A DNA stretch of 64,000 nucleotides from Massospora cicadina (lineage: Eukaryota > Entomophthoromycota > Entomophthoromycetes > Entomophthorales > Entomophthoraceae), in contig JAKSZP010009249.1 of assembly GCA_022478985.1 (NCBI GenBank), positions 1 through 64,000 on the forward strand, read 5' to 3'. Numbering within the stretch: position 1 is the stretch's first letter; the number at the start of each line of letters is the position of its first letter. The notes below the pieces were generated by a model that was given only the letters and a program-made list of their open reading frames with translations, was not told the DNA's origin and ran no database searches. Below are positions 8,720 through 19,615 of the stretch, piece after piece. A program made the translations under genes and the position numbers.

Positions 8720-10742
8720 ATGGAAAGCCCTGCCACTTTGACGTTTGAAGAAGAACGATTTGAGTGCATATTAATACCTGAGTCTCACTGCATCACTTGG
8801 CCGGCCACCAAAGCTGTGAGGGATCTTAAACATGGCATCCTTAACCCTGGTGACATTGCATCCTGTGAACGAGTGTTGTTGGTAAAGGAATGCCACTTGT
8901 TTCTCTATGAGACTAGTGCCCTCCCAGAGATCTACAGTCAGCTCACAAATTTGGCCACCTACATACGCAAGTTTGCTCACCCTGCTTTGGTCCACATGAT
9001 GCATCTCTTAGCCAGCCATCACGAAGAGCTTCATCGACACCTAGATACCCATGCAGCTCTGAATTTAGCCTATAATAAGTTGTATCAACTGACCTCTGAA
9101 CACCTTGGAGCAGTCAGATCTGGTGTGGAAGCTAATTGCAACTTCATCATTCAGCTACATGACTGACTTGCTACCATGGACACTGGGATCATGAAGTATG
9201 TCAAGGAGGCCATGAAGATCTTTAGGGATGAACTGAACGCTTCCACCACTAGCACTTGCTTGTTGCTGGAGGAGTTTGCTAAAGAACTTGAAAAGCACAA
9301 TAAGCAAATGCACTAGGACCGTTTAGCCCCCGTCTCCGCCCCTCAAGTTGAATATGAACAGCGTGTGGCTGTGGTGGAGCAACAGTTAACCCAGGCCTTT
9401 TCATGTGTTGATGAGCTCGAACGCCGTTTGCTGCTTGAACAATCTAGCGCCACCTCTACCCTTGCAGCCAAAGTTGTTCAGCTAGAAAAGGAGCTAGCTC
9501 TTAAAGCTTCGTTTGAAAATACCAAATATTTGGCGCGTCGCTTGAATGAATGTGAAACTGAAGCAAAAGTGATAAAAGCCTCGCTGGAAAGCCCTGTGCT
9601 GTTGGAGGAAGTATTTAGTAAATTAACACAGGTCAAGCGGAGGTATGAGCAGATCAAGGATGGAGTACAAGGCTCAAGCTTACATCCTTGTGATGGTGAA
9701 GGGTGTAAACAAAATGAAAGAAGAGTTGAAAAAACGTGTGGAAGCTGCTCAACCAAATCTAAGCTTGCTGGTGTCACAACTCTGCTTCCAAGTCAATGCT
9801 TTGGAGAGTCGAGTGGAAGATCTTGAAATTTACAAACTGGGGATCGAAGCTTGACTGAGACTATGTGAATCTGGGCCCCAAGAAGCCCTCTCCAAACTTA
9901 AAACCCAGCTCAAAGCCATGCAAGACCAGTTTGATCACCTCTCACGCACTTTTGACCAGTTAAACTATCACTCTGAAACTTCAGGAACAGAAGCTCCAGC
10001 TATTCATACCCTTACCAGGAATGACTTTGGTTCATTCAAACCAACGTTCAAAGACAAGTTTATCCCCGGTGATGGTAGCATTGCTTCATTTTTATATGTT
10101 TATGAAGCAGCTATGGAAGGGGCGACTGACCATCAGAAGGCTAAACATATTATTTCCTGTTTGGGCTGCATGGCACAGGAGGTGATGGTCCCACATATGG
10201 ATGCTCTTAGCACCTGGTCCGAGGTTAAAGAGGCTCTCATAAACACGTTCGGCTAAAAACAGGCTTTAAGCATGAAAAAGCAAGCCTTTATGCATTTGAG
10301 CATTTGAAAAGGGGAGTCAGTGGTCGCCTTTGCAGAATGATTCTATATGGAAGCACATACGTTGTTAACTTCAGAGATGTTGACCGTAGATGATGCTATA
10401 GCCGCCATTCTGACTGGAGTGGCCTCTCACCCTCCTTTGGTGATGCACATCACCTCAGTTAAATGTTATTTCTGTACCATTCAATATATCAAGGAGGCGT
10501 TACTAGACGTCGCTGACTTCCATAAGCCTGAAGTTTCTCATGGAGCAGTATCCCACCCTCGCGTTTTAGCCATTGAAGATCCAAAGCCCAAGCCTCAGGT
10601 CATGGCCACTGAAGACAAGAAGGAGCCCCTTCAGATAATGGGCCCTGAGGAGCAAACCCCAAAGCAAAATGTCTTGAACGCCCTGGTGCGAATACTGCTA
10701 CAAGTCTGGACACAAGGAGGTGGTGTGCTGGAAAAAGAAAGC
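8720..10742 (+). pseudogene. Element B gag with long coiled coil and CCHC knuckle
   Basis: The frame starting at 8720 (MESPATLTFEEERFECIL) runs to about 9826 with only two in-frame stops (9164, 9314). A frameshift near 9650-9830 leads to the frame carrying DFGSFKPTFKDKFIPGDGS and IASFLYVYEAAMEGATD (9918-10256), the capsid-like Gag core. Residues encoded about 9365-9850 are rich in Leu/Glu/Lys heptads, indicating a long coiled coil. A zinc knuckle CEYCYKSGHKEVVC (CX2CX4HX4C) is encoded at 10687-10728. Gag packages RNA into particles in this family. Confidence 0.75.
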
Positions 10743-11199
10743 TGATGCGGAGAAACAGGAGCAGGGAAAAGAAATGTCAGCGTAGGGAGAGGCACACCTA
10801 TTGATGACAAATCTCATGTGTCTGACTCATTTAAGCAACTTATGCCAATACCTCATGTTACCAATACCCCTGGGGATGATTCTGGGGGGTACAGATGAGG
10901 TTGGCTATTTCGTTGTAGGAGTACCCACTGAAGTGGAGGTCCCCAAACGCCTGAACGCTGGAGGAGTAGATGAGGCTGCTATACCTGAAGAGATGTATCT
11001 CCACCAAGTTCTAGGGGAGCCAGTCATTATCAACACTGCCAGCAATGTGGATGAGGTTTTGTCTAACCTTATTCGCCCTCTCCAGCATGGCCATACCATG
11101 CAGTCTATCCTGGAAATTATCCTGAGACCGCACACAAATTTACTTCCACTTTCCATCTCAAGGAGGTCTTAGCACTATTGCCAAATTTTGGGGGGGATA

Positions 11200-12886
11200 C
11201 TTACAAAGGTCAAAGTGGTTATCCAAAAAGTTCAGGTGATGGCCATCCTAGATACAGGCTCCCCAGTGAACGTAAATCTCCTCCAAGTTGATGAAAAAGA
11301 TCAAACTTGCACCTGATTTGGAGTACAACCAAGAATTTGGAACTGCCAGACCCTACAACACTCACGCACTTGGCGCTTACTCATCCCTTCCCATTCATAT
11401 TGGGAAGCTTATTCTATTGGCCCCCGCAGTGGCTTTGGATAACAACGCCTATGGTATGCTCATAGGTACTCAGTTTATAATTGAATATGAAGGTATTATC
11501 AATATGAAGCAGGGGTTCTTGTTGTTGCTCAAATATAAAGTCAATTTAGCTCTAGCCAATAAAGAACCCAGCAAGAAGGAATACTCTTGCATGGTTGAGT
11601 ACCCACTTTCCGCTTTACCTATACATTATACCACCTCTGGGTCAAAATACAAAGAAATTTCCTGATTCAGTGGATGCTATCAAAGGTATTCCATTTTATG
11701 CGGCCAATGAGGCGGTGATTAAGCCTGGTGAACAACGAGTGATAGACACGAAAATCACTCTCAAAATCCCTCACCACTATTTACTACACCTCTTAAGCAT
11801 TAGGGTGTTAGCCCTTTTGAGCCTCAGGTATTGCCTGGCATTTTAGACCCAGCCTACCAGAGGCCTATTACTCTACTGTTGGAAAACCTCACCAAAAAGG
11901 AAATAATTGTAAGAAAGCACCAGGAGGTGGGCCAAGGGTTTTTTACTCCCTGTGGAGGAAGTTGAACAAATTCATTCCATTGGCTCAATGGCAGATTTAG
12001 GCCTGCCCGCAGATAACCTGGTATGTACCTTACCAAACGTTCATATCTCAGATGAGCTGACCTCAGATGAGTTGGAGAAAGTGCATACTCTTCTGGATGA
12101 GTATAGTGATATATTCTCGAAGTCAGACAATAATTATGGCCACATGAAGGGCTGGTGCCACTCCATTGATGTGGGTGATGCCCATCCCATTAGGTCAAAA
12201 TCTTACCGCAAGTCAAAGGTGGAGGAGCAACAGATGAGGATGGAACTCACGCAGTTATTAGACGCGGGGTTATTGGTTCCTTCGCAAAGCCCTTGGTCCT
12301 CCCCCTTTTGCTAACTAAGAAGAAAAACAGAGGTCATCAGATAGTTATGGACTATCACAGGTTAAACAATCTTATGAAAAAGGATAGCTATCCTATCCCA
12401 CGCATTGACGACGCCCTGGCCCAGCTTTCAGGTTCAAACTTTTTCTCTGCCATGGATTTGGCCAGCGGTTATTGGCAAATGGATCTATCTCCCCAAGATC
12501 AGGAGAAATGCGCTTTGATATGCAGTGAAGGTCATTTCCAACCCACGCAATTACCCCAAGGGTTGTGCAACGCACCTGCTTCTTTCCAGCATGCAATGTA
12601 TCACATTTTGCAGGATCTTAAGTTAACCTGTGTTATCATCTATCTTGATGACATTACCATATTCTTAAAGTCCTTTTTCAAACACCTTGATCACTTAAAG
12701 GAGGTGTTCCAACGCTTACAAAACTCAAATATCAAGTTAAAACCTTTGTGTACTTTTCTAAAAAAGAAATTAGACTTTCTTGGACATACCATTTCTCGAG
12801 AGGGTATCCAACCCATACAAGATAAGGTTGAAGTGATTGCCAGAATGCCTCCCCAAAAAATCTACGGGATATACAGGTATTTCTAA
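11200..12886 (+). pseudogene. Element B protease and reverse transcriptase
   Basis: An aspartic protease motif ILDTGSPVNV is encoded with DTGS at 11251-11262. The RT begins near 11952 (PIRSKSYRKS, QLLDAGLLVPSQSPWSSPF), shifts frame at about 12300, then is open at 12293-12886: MDYHRLNNLMKKDSYPIPRIDD, FSAMDLASGYWQM, QLPQGLCNAPASFQ and the intact active-site box YLDD at 12641-12652, followed by FLGHTISREGI. At least three disruptions are present, but the catalytic residues seen here are intact, unlike in elements A, D and E. Confidence 0.85.
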
Positions 12887-13011
12887 GGATGATGGGGTAT
12901 TACCATCAGTTCATCCCTAAGTTTGCCCAACTCAGTGGGCCCCTTGTTCGTTTACTGAAGACAAATATCCCTTTTTAATGGGGCACTGAACAGAAGGCTG
13001 CTTTTGAAACA

Positions 13012-14640
13012 ATGAAACTGCTGCTACAAAAACGGCCTATCTTAAGGCATCCTGATTATAGAAAACCGTTTATTTTGTTTACAGACGCCTCAGACTACGC
13101 CGTCGGGGCCATCCTAGCCCAACTGGATGAAAAAGGGATAGATCATCCTGTCTCATGTTTCAGTAAGATGCTATCAAAGGCGGAATGCAACTATAGTGTT
13201 ACTAAGAAGGAGTGTCTTGCTGTACTACTAGCAGTGAAGCATTACCGCCCTTTCTTGTATGGGACCTCTTTTACTGTAATTACGGACCACACATCTTTAA
13301 AATGGTTGCAAAACATGAAGGACCCTATGGGGCGGTTAGCTCACTGGGCTCTAAAGCTCCAGCATTATGACATGAAGATTGAAAACCAAGCTGGAACCCA
13401 TCATATGAATGTTGATGGGTTAACACGGCTGCCCATCCTCCACTTAGATAACAGTGAAGTGGAGTGGCTGTATGATCTTTTAATGACCCCAAATGACTGG
13501 GAGGATGAGGATGAACATGTACAGAGGATGTTGGCCTGGCACTCCCATAACACTAAAGTAAAAAATGGGAAGTTGTATAAACAAGTAGGGGAGAAATGGT
13601 TGCCTTACCTATGGCCCTCAGAACGTGTACCTGTTATTCTGGAAGCTCATTCAACTTTAGGCCATGGAGGAGCAAAGAAAACCTACAAGTGGATTAAGGA
13701 TTGGTACTTTTGGGAGGGAATCATGGAAGCCATCGTTGAAGTCTTAGATGCCTGCCTTACATGTAAGAAACAGTCTCAGTTCAAGACTAGATACCAATAT
13801 CAGCCAACTACCCCGCAACAGCCATTCCATACTATAAGCTTGGATGTAATAGGGCCGCTTCCTCAGACCACAGGTGGAAACAGATATATCTTGGTAGGTA
13901 TTGACCATTTCATGAAGTGGGTTGAAGCTGTGGCGCTCCCAGCCCAAACTGCTAAGGCCACTGCAACCTTTCTCCATCAAAATTTTTACTCAACACGGGT
14001 GCCCTCAAGTACTACTCTGCGACAATGGAAAAAAACTTTACCTCCAGAGTAGTCAAAATCTTGACTGCTTCCATGGGAGCCCAGCAGCTATTCTCAGCTC
14101 CATATAACCCATCAACCAATGGTATGGTGGAGCGAGCCAATGGCACTTTGGTTTCCATCTTATGGAAAATGGCCTCGTCTGATCCTCTTCATTGGGATCA
14201 TTATCTCCCTAGTGCTCTTATGGTTTATCAAATTAGCTATCACCAGATTTTGAAAATGTCCCCTTTCTGAGTTTTGTATGGCAGGGAACCAGGCATACCT
14301 GCTCTTCTAGCTAAGGATGTCTTTTCTAGTGGAGAGGAACCTGAAAAAGCCATGTGAAGGTTAGCTAATCGCATCATTCAGCTTCAATCAGAGGCTATGA
14401 CCAACCTAGCCAAAACAGTCACTAGAGAAGGCCAAGCTGCCAATGAGCTTCAGGCTCCCCTACCTTCATTCCAAGTGTCAGATATGGTCATATATTATCA
14501 CAATTGCATAACTCCTTGAAGTGGCAAATTTGGATCAATTTGGGAGGGGCCATTTATCATCACATATAAGAGAGGAAATGAGTATTCTATAACATCTTTG
14601 GCTACAGGAGTTACCATAAACTGAGTACATGGCCGCTTTC
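13012..14640 (+). pseudogene. Element B RNase H and integrase
   Basis: A frame open from 13012 to 14052 covers RNase H (FILFTDASDYAVGAIL, KKECLAVLLAVKHYRPFLYG, ITDHTSLKWL) and then the integrase zinc region (HSTLGHGGAKKTY, CLTCKK). The integrase core begins SLDVIGPLPQTTGGNRYILV. A frameshift near 14000 leads to LLCDNGKK (second acidic residue), and the next frame supplies NPSTNGMVERANGTL with the catalytic Glu. The tail near 14630 reads HGRFLQTYTPPT, with no chromodomain. Stops occur at 14268-14270 and beyond. Confidence 0.85.
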
Positions 14641-14669
14641 TACAAACCTACACTCCCCCCACCATTCTT

Positions 14670-14680
14670 GAAGGGGGCAA
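14670..14680 (+). other. Polypurine tract of element B
   Basis: GAAGGGGGCAA lies immediately before the 3' LTR start at 14681, the expected site for plus-strand priming. Confidence 0.7.
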
Positions 14681-15307
14681 TGTCAGACATTCTCCTTCTC
14701 AATTTTGAAAAAGAATGTTGGAGGTAAAAATGCCCTCAAAATCACTATTATGATTGGCCAAAAGACCCTGGTGGATTCTCAGTGGAACCCTATCCATTGG
14801 GAAAACCTGTTTGATAATCAAAATCCGCTTATTAAGGTAAAAACTGATAGTAGGATTGCTCTGACTCCTTGTCCAAATTTGGGGCGTCCATCACATGGTT
14901 TCCCCTCAGCCACGTCCCATTCTATACCAATTCCACATGGGTTTGTTCTTCCCTGAAGTGAGAAGATTTTACCCGCTGGTGATTGAGTGCAATTTATCAA
15001 ATCATTACCACACAGGTTTGTTTTGCCTCAGAAAATTTTCCCTCATTCTGATAGGCCAAAAACCTATTTTTCCTAATTTGGATGACTAAGCTTTTTGATA
15101 CTATAGCCCTAAATTCAAAAGACCCCAAGGATCAAACTAGTTAAAATAGGAAATACTAGGATCAAATAGGAGAGTTCTTTTGGCTTGCCCCACTGAAATA
15201 AAAGAAGCATAAAAAATTTTAACAAAGCGTTTATTATTACTTTTATTTTAAAGGTAAGTTTTATATATTTTAAGAAAAATTTGTGGCATCCATCGGTGGA
15301 TCCCACA
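14681..15307 (+). repeat. 3' LTR of element B
   Basis: It starts TGTCAGACATTCTCC and ends GGATCCCACA, 627 bp, aligned end to end with the 5' copy apart from the nested solo LTR. Near the middle it contains AATAAAAG, a possible polyadenylation signal, in the GAAATAAAAGAAGCAT segment at about 15196-15210. Confidence 0.9.
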
Positions 15308-15827
15308 GTCATGTTTAACTGAGGATTTAAAATTGGACACATTCTTATTATGAGGCACACATCTGTAGGGCTTTGTCCCTGATGTTTTTGGAACAGGTTT
15401 TAAACTGATGATAATTTCCAATAACCTGATGCCATTGGCAAGTTTTGCTGAGAATTTGACACTTGATTCTTTATTCACTGAATGTGCATGCCCACTGGGC
15501 ACTGTTATCAAGGGTTTAAGGGTTTTAGATCTTGATTTTGAGGTCTTGTTGCCATTGACTTCATGCGGACCTTTAGCTCCATGGGGGTGCTGACTTTTGA
15601 GGATTTCAGCACAAATTACCTCAATTCACCATACTGATTTGGTGGAGGCAATTGTGAAGATAGGGGGTGGAATCTTTAAAGTGAGAGCTGTTACCCATTG
15701 CTCATCAACCACATGGGCAAGATCTTCCTGTGAGATGAGAGGAACATCTGCCCTTATCTGACCCTTTTTTGTGGTATACAGGAACACTGCCCAGTCTAAG
15801 CAGAGGGGATGCTCCCCCAGACCTACA
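15308..15827 (-). repeat. Proximal part of D-type LTR 'K'
   Basis: On the minus strand it starts TGTAGGTCTGGGG at 15827, matching the TGTAAGTCCTGGGG start of the element D LTRs, preceded by AAGAGGTTGGTAG (polypurine-like). It continues with a diverged copy of the D LTR until element B begins at 15307. Its other half is at 6299-7148. Confidence 0.55.
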
Positions 15828-15877
15828 CTACCAACCTCTTGGCAAAACCATTGAACTATTGAATCAACAAATATCAA
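15626..15877 (-). CDS. Pol C-terminus reading into LTR K
   Basis: This 83-codon uninterrupted minus-strand frame begins in pol-end sequence and passes the LTR start (15827) in the same frame as in element D. K reads EVGSVGLGEHPLCLDW where D reads GKGSVSPGDQPLQLD. Later it encodes EDLAHVVDEQWVTAL, matching SDLAHVVDERWVTAL from the D LTR. Two separate copies open across this boundary suggest the LTR start is translated as the end of Pol. No domain is recognised. Confidence 0.5.
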   Translation of the reverse strand: MIFVDSIVQWFCQEVGSVGLGEHPLCLDWAVFLYTTKKGQIRADVPLISQEDLAHVVDEQWVTALTLKIPPPIFTIASTKSVW

Positions 15878-16140
15878 ACTGCACAGCTATAATGATATAC
15901 CAACTACCTTTGGAAATAAACATAATTCTCACTTGTTACATATATTTTTTATTTGACTATGATAATCAAAATATTCAATGAATTTATTGTATTGTCATGG
16001 GAGATACACAATTGTGCCAGATTTAAAGCTCTAGCTAGTCTGTAAGGCAGATAAAAATAACTGCAAGTTTCCACCTATCCACTTAGACAGATACCACAGC
16101 AAGTGGAGAAAAATATCTTAAAATATTCTAAAATACTAAC

Positions 16141-16647
16141 ACTGATTGACAGACTGACAGAAATCTGTAACCATTAAGTCTGATAGGCTTAATCTATTTG
16201 GACAAGTAAGTGAGAATTGTTGAATAGATTATCTAATTCACTAAATTGCTCACACAAAACTAAATAAAAATCTACTTAATAAAATTCTTATACTAATTGA
16301 CTGACTGACCTCAAGTCTGATAGGTTTAATCTATTTAGCCAAGTGGTTGTGAATTGTCAAATATTTAAACAATTCACCAACTTGCTTATCTGAAACTAAA
16401 AAAATTCATTCTTAGAGTTTTAAGTAGATTATTAAGTAGATTTAGGATAACCAGCTCACCACCATGAGGGCAACAGTAAAGCTGTTGGTCCAAGTGGCTC
16501 AAGCATAGTGGTAGCACATAGCTCATCAGCCATGAGGGCAACAGTGAAGCTGTTGGTCCAAGTAGCTCAATCTTAATGCTGGCACAGCCTTTAGGCTATG
16601 TCTTGTGAGCTCATAAATAAACCTGAGCAATGCTGGGTCTCTGCTAG
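16141..16647 (+). repeat. Helitron-like repeat copy 1
   Basis: It begins with GACTGAC-type short repeats, then two diverged copies of a segment around the words 'gataggtttaatctatttgg' (near 16183 and 16318). The segment beginning CAGCTCACCACCATGAGGGC is itself repeated (16449, 16526). It ends in a short hairpin region followed by CTAG at 16644-16647 and T, the form of a Helitron 3' end. The same units recur at 18020-18515. No coding sequence. The flanking AT-rich DNA (15878-16140, 16648-16805) shows nothing further. Confidence 0.45.
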
Positions 16648-17601
16648 TCTATTAATATATCAACAAGCGGTTGCATTAATAAATATGGGCAAATCCATGG
16701 CTACCTACTAGTTATTACTAAGATACAATGTTATAATACTTGCCTCATTCAATTATCACAATGATAAGCTAAAGGTAAATAAAAATTCTGATTTTACATA
16801 CCTTACCCTTTCACTGATTTTCAAAAAAATCATCCGGTTTTTGGCCTTATATTTGGCACGAATTTCTTAGCCGATGTGCGCTCTTTTTAACCGACTTTGA
16901 AAAAGGAGGTTATCAATTCGACCTGTATGTATGTTTTTTGTTTTTTTTCTGTTTGTTCGCGCATAACTCTGAAAATAATGGACCAATTTGGACGATCATC
17001 TTTTTCAAAAATAGAGGATTCTCCAACTTAGGTCCCATTTTACTTTTGTAAGTTTTGGTCAAGTATTTGACCATTAATTTAGTAAGTATACCAAAATGAG
17101 CTCGGAAGCGATGGATACTTGTGGGACTAATACAACTTCGTATAAACTTAATTACGGCATCGGTGAAGCGATAGCTTCGAAGCACTTTTGATATGTCCTA
17201 TGGCTGAGGGTACGGTCAAAATTAGTCAGTATGAGATCATAGCGGGACGAGCTTAAATCATTATAGATGGCTATCATTTTGCATAATTTGACCAATAAAA
17301 TCATTTAAATTTAATAAAATGAATTATTGTAGATGGCGACTAGTAAATTTAGTAAATTTGACCAATAAGATCAACTGAATTTAAAAACGAATTGTTAGTA
17401 TATTTATTTATAAGGTACTATATAATATATATACAATGATTTTTAATTTTATAGAGAAATAGTAAGGGGTCAAAAATGATATATAGAGATAGTAACATTT
17501 GATAAAAGTAGGAAAAAGAGCCACTTTTAAAAATACACTAATTTTTTTTGGGGGGGGGGTTGAACTGGGGTAAAGTTTTTTGGGAAAAAAGAACCTTCTC
17601 A

Positions 17602-17958
17602 AAAAATTTTGGGGAAAAAAAGAACCTCCTTTAAAAAGCTCTAAAAAGTATGAAATAATCAAGAAATTATGCCTCCTCAATAAAACCCTTTTTGAAGTTG
17701 GTGCCATATTTTAACTGACTTATAATAGGTATTTATAATTTATATACTCAATACTATATATTCTAAGTTGCTTATAGTTTACACTTGGACCCAATCCAGA
17801 CATAAGATATAATTTGTATTTGTGAGCAAAATTCTACAATTCAGTTTAAAATATGGTGCCGACTTCAAAAAGGTTTTATTGAGTAGGCTTAATTTCTCAA
17901 TTATTTCATACTTTTTAGAGCTTTTTTAAAGGAGGTTCTTTTTTTCCCAAAAATTTTA
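17602..17958. repeat. Foldback with about 117-bp inverted arms
   Basis: The left arm 17602-17718 and right arm 17841-17958 are inverted copies with a few mismatches (shared landmarks: GAACCTCCTTTAAAAA and AAAAAGTATGAAATAAT, and at the loop side CCATATTTTAA). They are separated by about 122 bp. The left arm is preceded by a run of ten G (17540-17549) and a second shorter copy of the GGGAAAAAAGAACC word at 17582. No coding sequence. Confidence 0.75.
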
Positions 17959-18019
17959 AGCTCATTTTGGTCCTTGTCATAACACGAATATTCGATAAAT
18001 TTTGAAATTACTTAATAAA

Positions 18020-18515
18020 AATTTTCACTGACGTACTGACTTATTGACTGACTGACTGACATCTGAAACCTTCGAATCTGATAGGGTCAATCTATTTGGG
18101 TGAGTGGGTGAGAATTGGCGAATCTTATCGAATCTGAAATTATCGAGCCTGATGGGTTCAATCTATTTGGGCGAGTGGGTGAGAATTGACAAATATCATT
18201 GACTAATTCACCAAATTGCTTACCTGAAGCTAATCGAGTCAGATAAGTTTAAATTATTTGGGTGAGTGGGTGAGAATTGGCGAATATTATCTAATAATTC
18301 ACCAAATTGCTCACCTGAAACTCAACAAAAATCAGTATTAGAGTTTAAGATTAAGTAGTTAGGATAATCAGCTCGCCAGCCACGAGAGCAACAGTGGAGC
18401 TGTCAGTCTAAGTGGCTCGAGAGTAGTGCTGGCACAGCTTATAGGCTACAATGTGAGCTTATCATCTGATAAACTTTAAATACTATAGCGAAGCATGGGT
18501 ATCTGGATGTTAGGT
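18020..18515 (+). repeat. Helitron-like repeat copy 2 with internal tandem units
   Basis: After a GACTGACTGACTGAC run (18038-18060), three diverged units sharing the words ATCTATTTGGG and GAGTGGGTGAGAATTG occur near 18090, 18160 and 18255. They are followed by the CAGCTCGCCAGCCACGAGAG segment shared with copy 1. The copy ends TATAGCGAAGCATGGGTATCTGG; the CTAG end has mutated to CTGG. Confidence 0.5.
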
Positions 18516-18864
18516 TTATAAATTTTAAAAACCTGCCTAATTTGGTTCACCTAATTAATAAAATACTTTTGGCAAGTTAAGTAAAGTTGATTTAGTAGTT
18601 TGGAAGATATGTCACATGCTTAATGATTTTAAGTATAAAGAGATGTTTCGGGTAGCAGGTTGGTGTTATTTGATTGATTCGATAGGTTTTTTTTGTTTGG
18701 CCGAGAGGTTGATGGCTTTTGTTTGAATCGATAGGACACAGTTTAGTTTTGAGGGGTGATTAGTTATTGGTTGTTTTGATAATTTCAGTTAGGTTTGCCT
18801 AAGTGGTTGGTGGATTTTGGTTGATTCGATTGAGCAATTAGATTTGGCTGAGTGGTTTTGTTTA

Positions 18865-18944
18865 TCTATAATATAAAATCTAAATTAATAAATTGAAAAT
18901 CTAATTTTATAGAAACCGTAGCGAAGCACGGGTAAATCGGCTAG
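18865..18944 (+). mobile_element. 80-bp mini-Helitron
   Basis: It begins TCTATAATATAAAATC after an A (18864) and ends CTAG (18941-18944) before a T (18945), as expected for Helitron insertion between A and T. A hairpin CCGTAGCGAAGCACGG (18916-18931; stem CCGT-GC/GC-ACGG with one bulged A and a GAA loop) lies nine bases before CTAG. It carries no coding capacity. Related hairpin ends occur at 16625-16647 and 18482-18505. Confidence 0.55.
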
Positions 18945-18958
18945 TAATCTATAAATCT

Positions 18959-19025
18959 CATTTTTTGGACGCATATATGCGTTTTTAGATTACATCACCC
19001 CCATTTTTTGGACGCATATATGCGT
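18959..19025. repeat. Direct repeat of a 14-bp palindrome
   Basis: ACGCATATATGCGT, a perfect palindrome, occurs at 18969-18982 and 19012-19025. Each is preceded by CATTTTTTGG, with a period of 43 bp. They lie at the right end of the piggyBac-like element and about 600 bp upstream of the SNAPC3-like gene. They may be subterminal transposase sites. Confidence 0.7.
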
Positions 19026-19583
19026 CGAATCATTGAAAGGGTTAAGCGACCAAACCTTGAGCTTATTTAAATTACCAAATTAGGAAGAACATGCAGTTTT
19101 ATTTGCTTTGATTTCGTTTTAATAAATTTAATACTAAATCAGCTCGAAAACCCTCTGTTTGCGCTCAACGAACAAAAAGTGCTAAATAAACGAAAGCCCA
19201 AACTTTTAAGTCATTTGACGTCATATTTTACCAATCCCTGCTTAACGTTATAAAATTAACATATGCATTAACAAAGGTGATGAGGCAAGTTCTGGGCTTT
19301 AACAAAAGATTTTTTTTGCCTTGAAACATATGGCTTTTGGAATATCTCATTGCTTGGATTTTGGAATCTATTAGAATTATATATACGAATTACTTTAACA
19401 TGATTTTAAGGGCTGGAGATGACACTATCATACCTTGGAATGTAAAGTATTGCTTCTTAAATCCTCAATATTTAGTTGATAAGTACTATGCTTTTTGTTT
19501 TTGTGTGAGATTATTTAAAACTCTTGTAGACTAGAGTAAAAGTATTTTGTCAGTAGTTTTAAAAAAGATCTTTTTTCATTTTT

Positions 19584-19589
19584 TATAAA
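19584..19589 (+). promoter_or_regulatory. Possible TATA box of the SNAPC3-like gene
   Basis: TATAAA lies 27 bases upstream of the ATG at 19616 in otherwise T-rich DNA. In this AT-rich region such a word can arise by chance. Confidence 0.2.
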
Positions 19590-19615
19590 CTCAATTTTTT
19601 AAGCATAAATATTAG

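Larger units (their letters stand above)
7149..15307 (+). mobile_element. Ty3/Gypsy element B, complete but degenerate, no chromodomain
   Basis: Two LTRs (628 bp once the nested insert is removed, and 627 bp) enclose primer site, gag with CCHC, protease, RT, RNase H, integrase and polypurine tract in Ty3 order. Flanking pentamers are GACAT (7144-7148) and GTCAT (15308-15312), a target duplication with one mismatch. The pol end lacks a chromodomain. The element sits inside LTR K. Several stops and frameshifts in gag and pol make it inactive as it stands. Confidence 0.9.
16806..19041. mobile_element. piggyBac-like non-autonomous element (tentative)
   Basis: The left end CCCTTTCACTGATT (16806-16819) and the right end AATCATTGAAAGGG (19028-19041) are inverted copies matching at 13 of 14 positions. 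The right end abuts TTAA (19042-19045), while the left is preceded by TTA only. CCCTTT termini next to TTAA are typical of piggyBac-type elements. No transposase is present; the interior holds a foldback and Helitron-like sequences, so it would be a composite. The two ends might instead belong to different insertions. Confidence 0.35.

Noticed and set aside
16893..16960. AACCGACTTTGAAAAAGGAGGTTATC-type repeat, similar to words I remember from insect genomes
   Set aside because: Memory of a motif cannot establish horizontal transfer or an insect origin; the chromodomain Ty3 elements argue against an arthropod.
17540..17549. Run of ten G as a functional site
   Set aside because: A homopolymer of this length may be a sequencing or slippage product and has no supporting context.
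19337..19534. A 65-codon open frame upstream of the SNAPC3-like gene
   Set aside because: It is short, AT-driven, with no recognised motif and no frame link to the gene at 19616.
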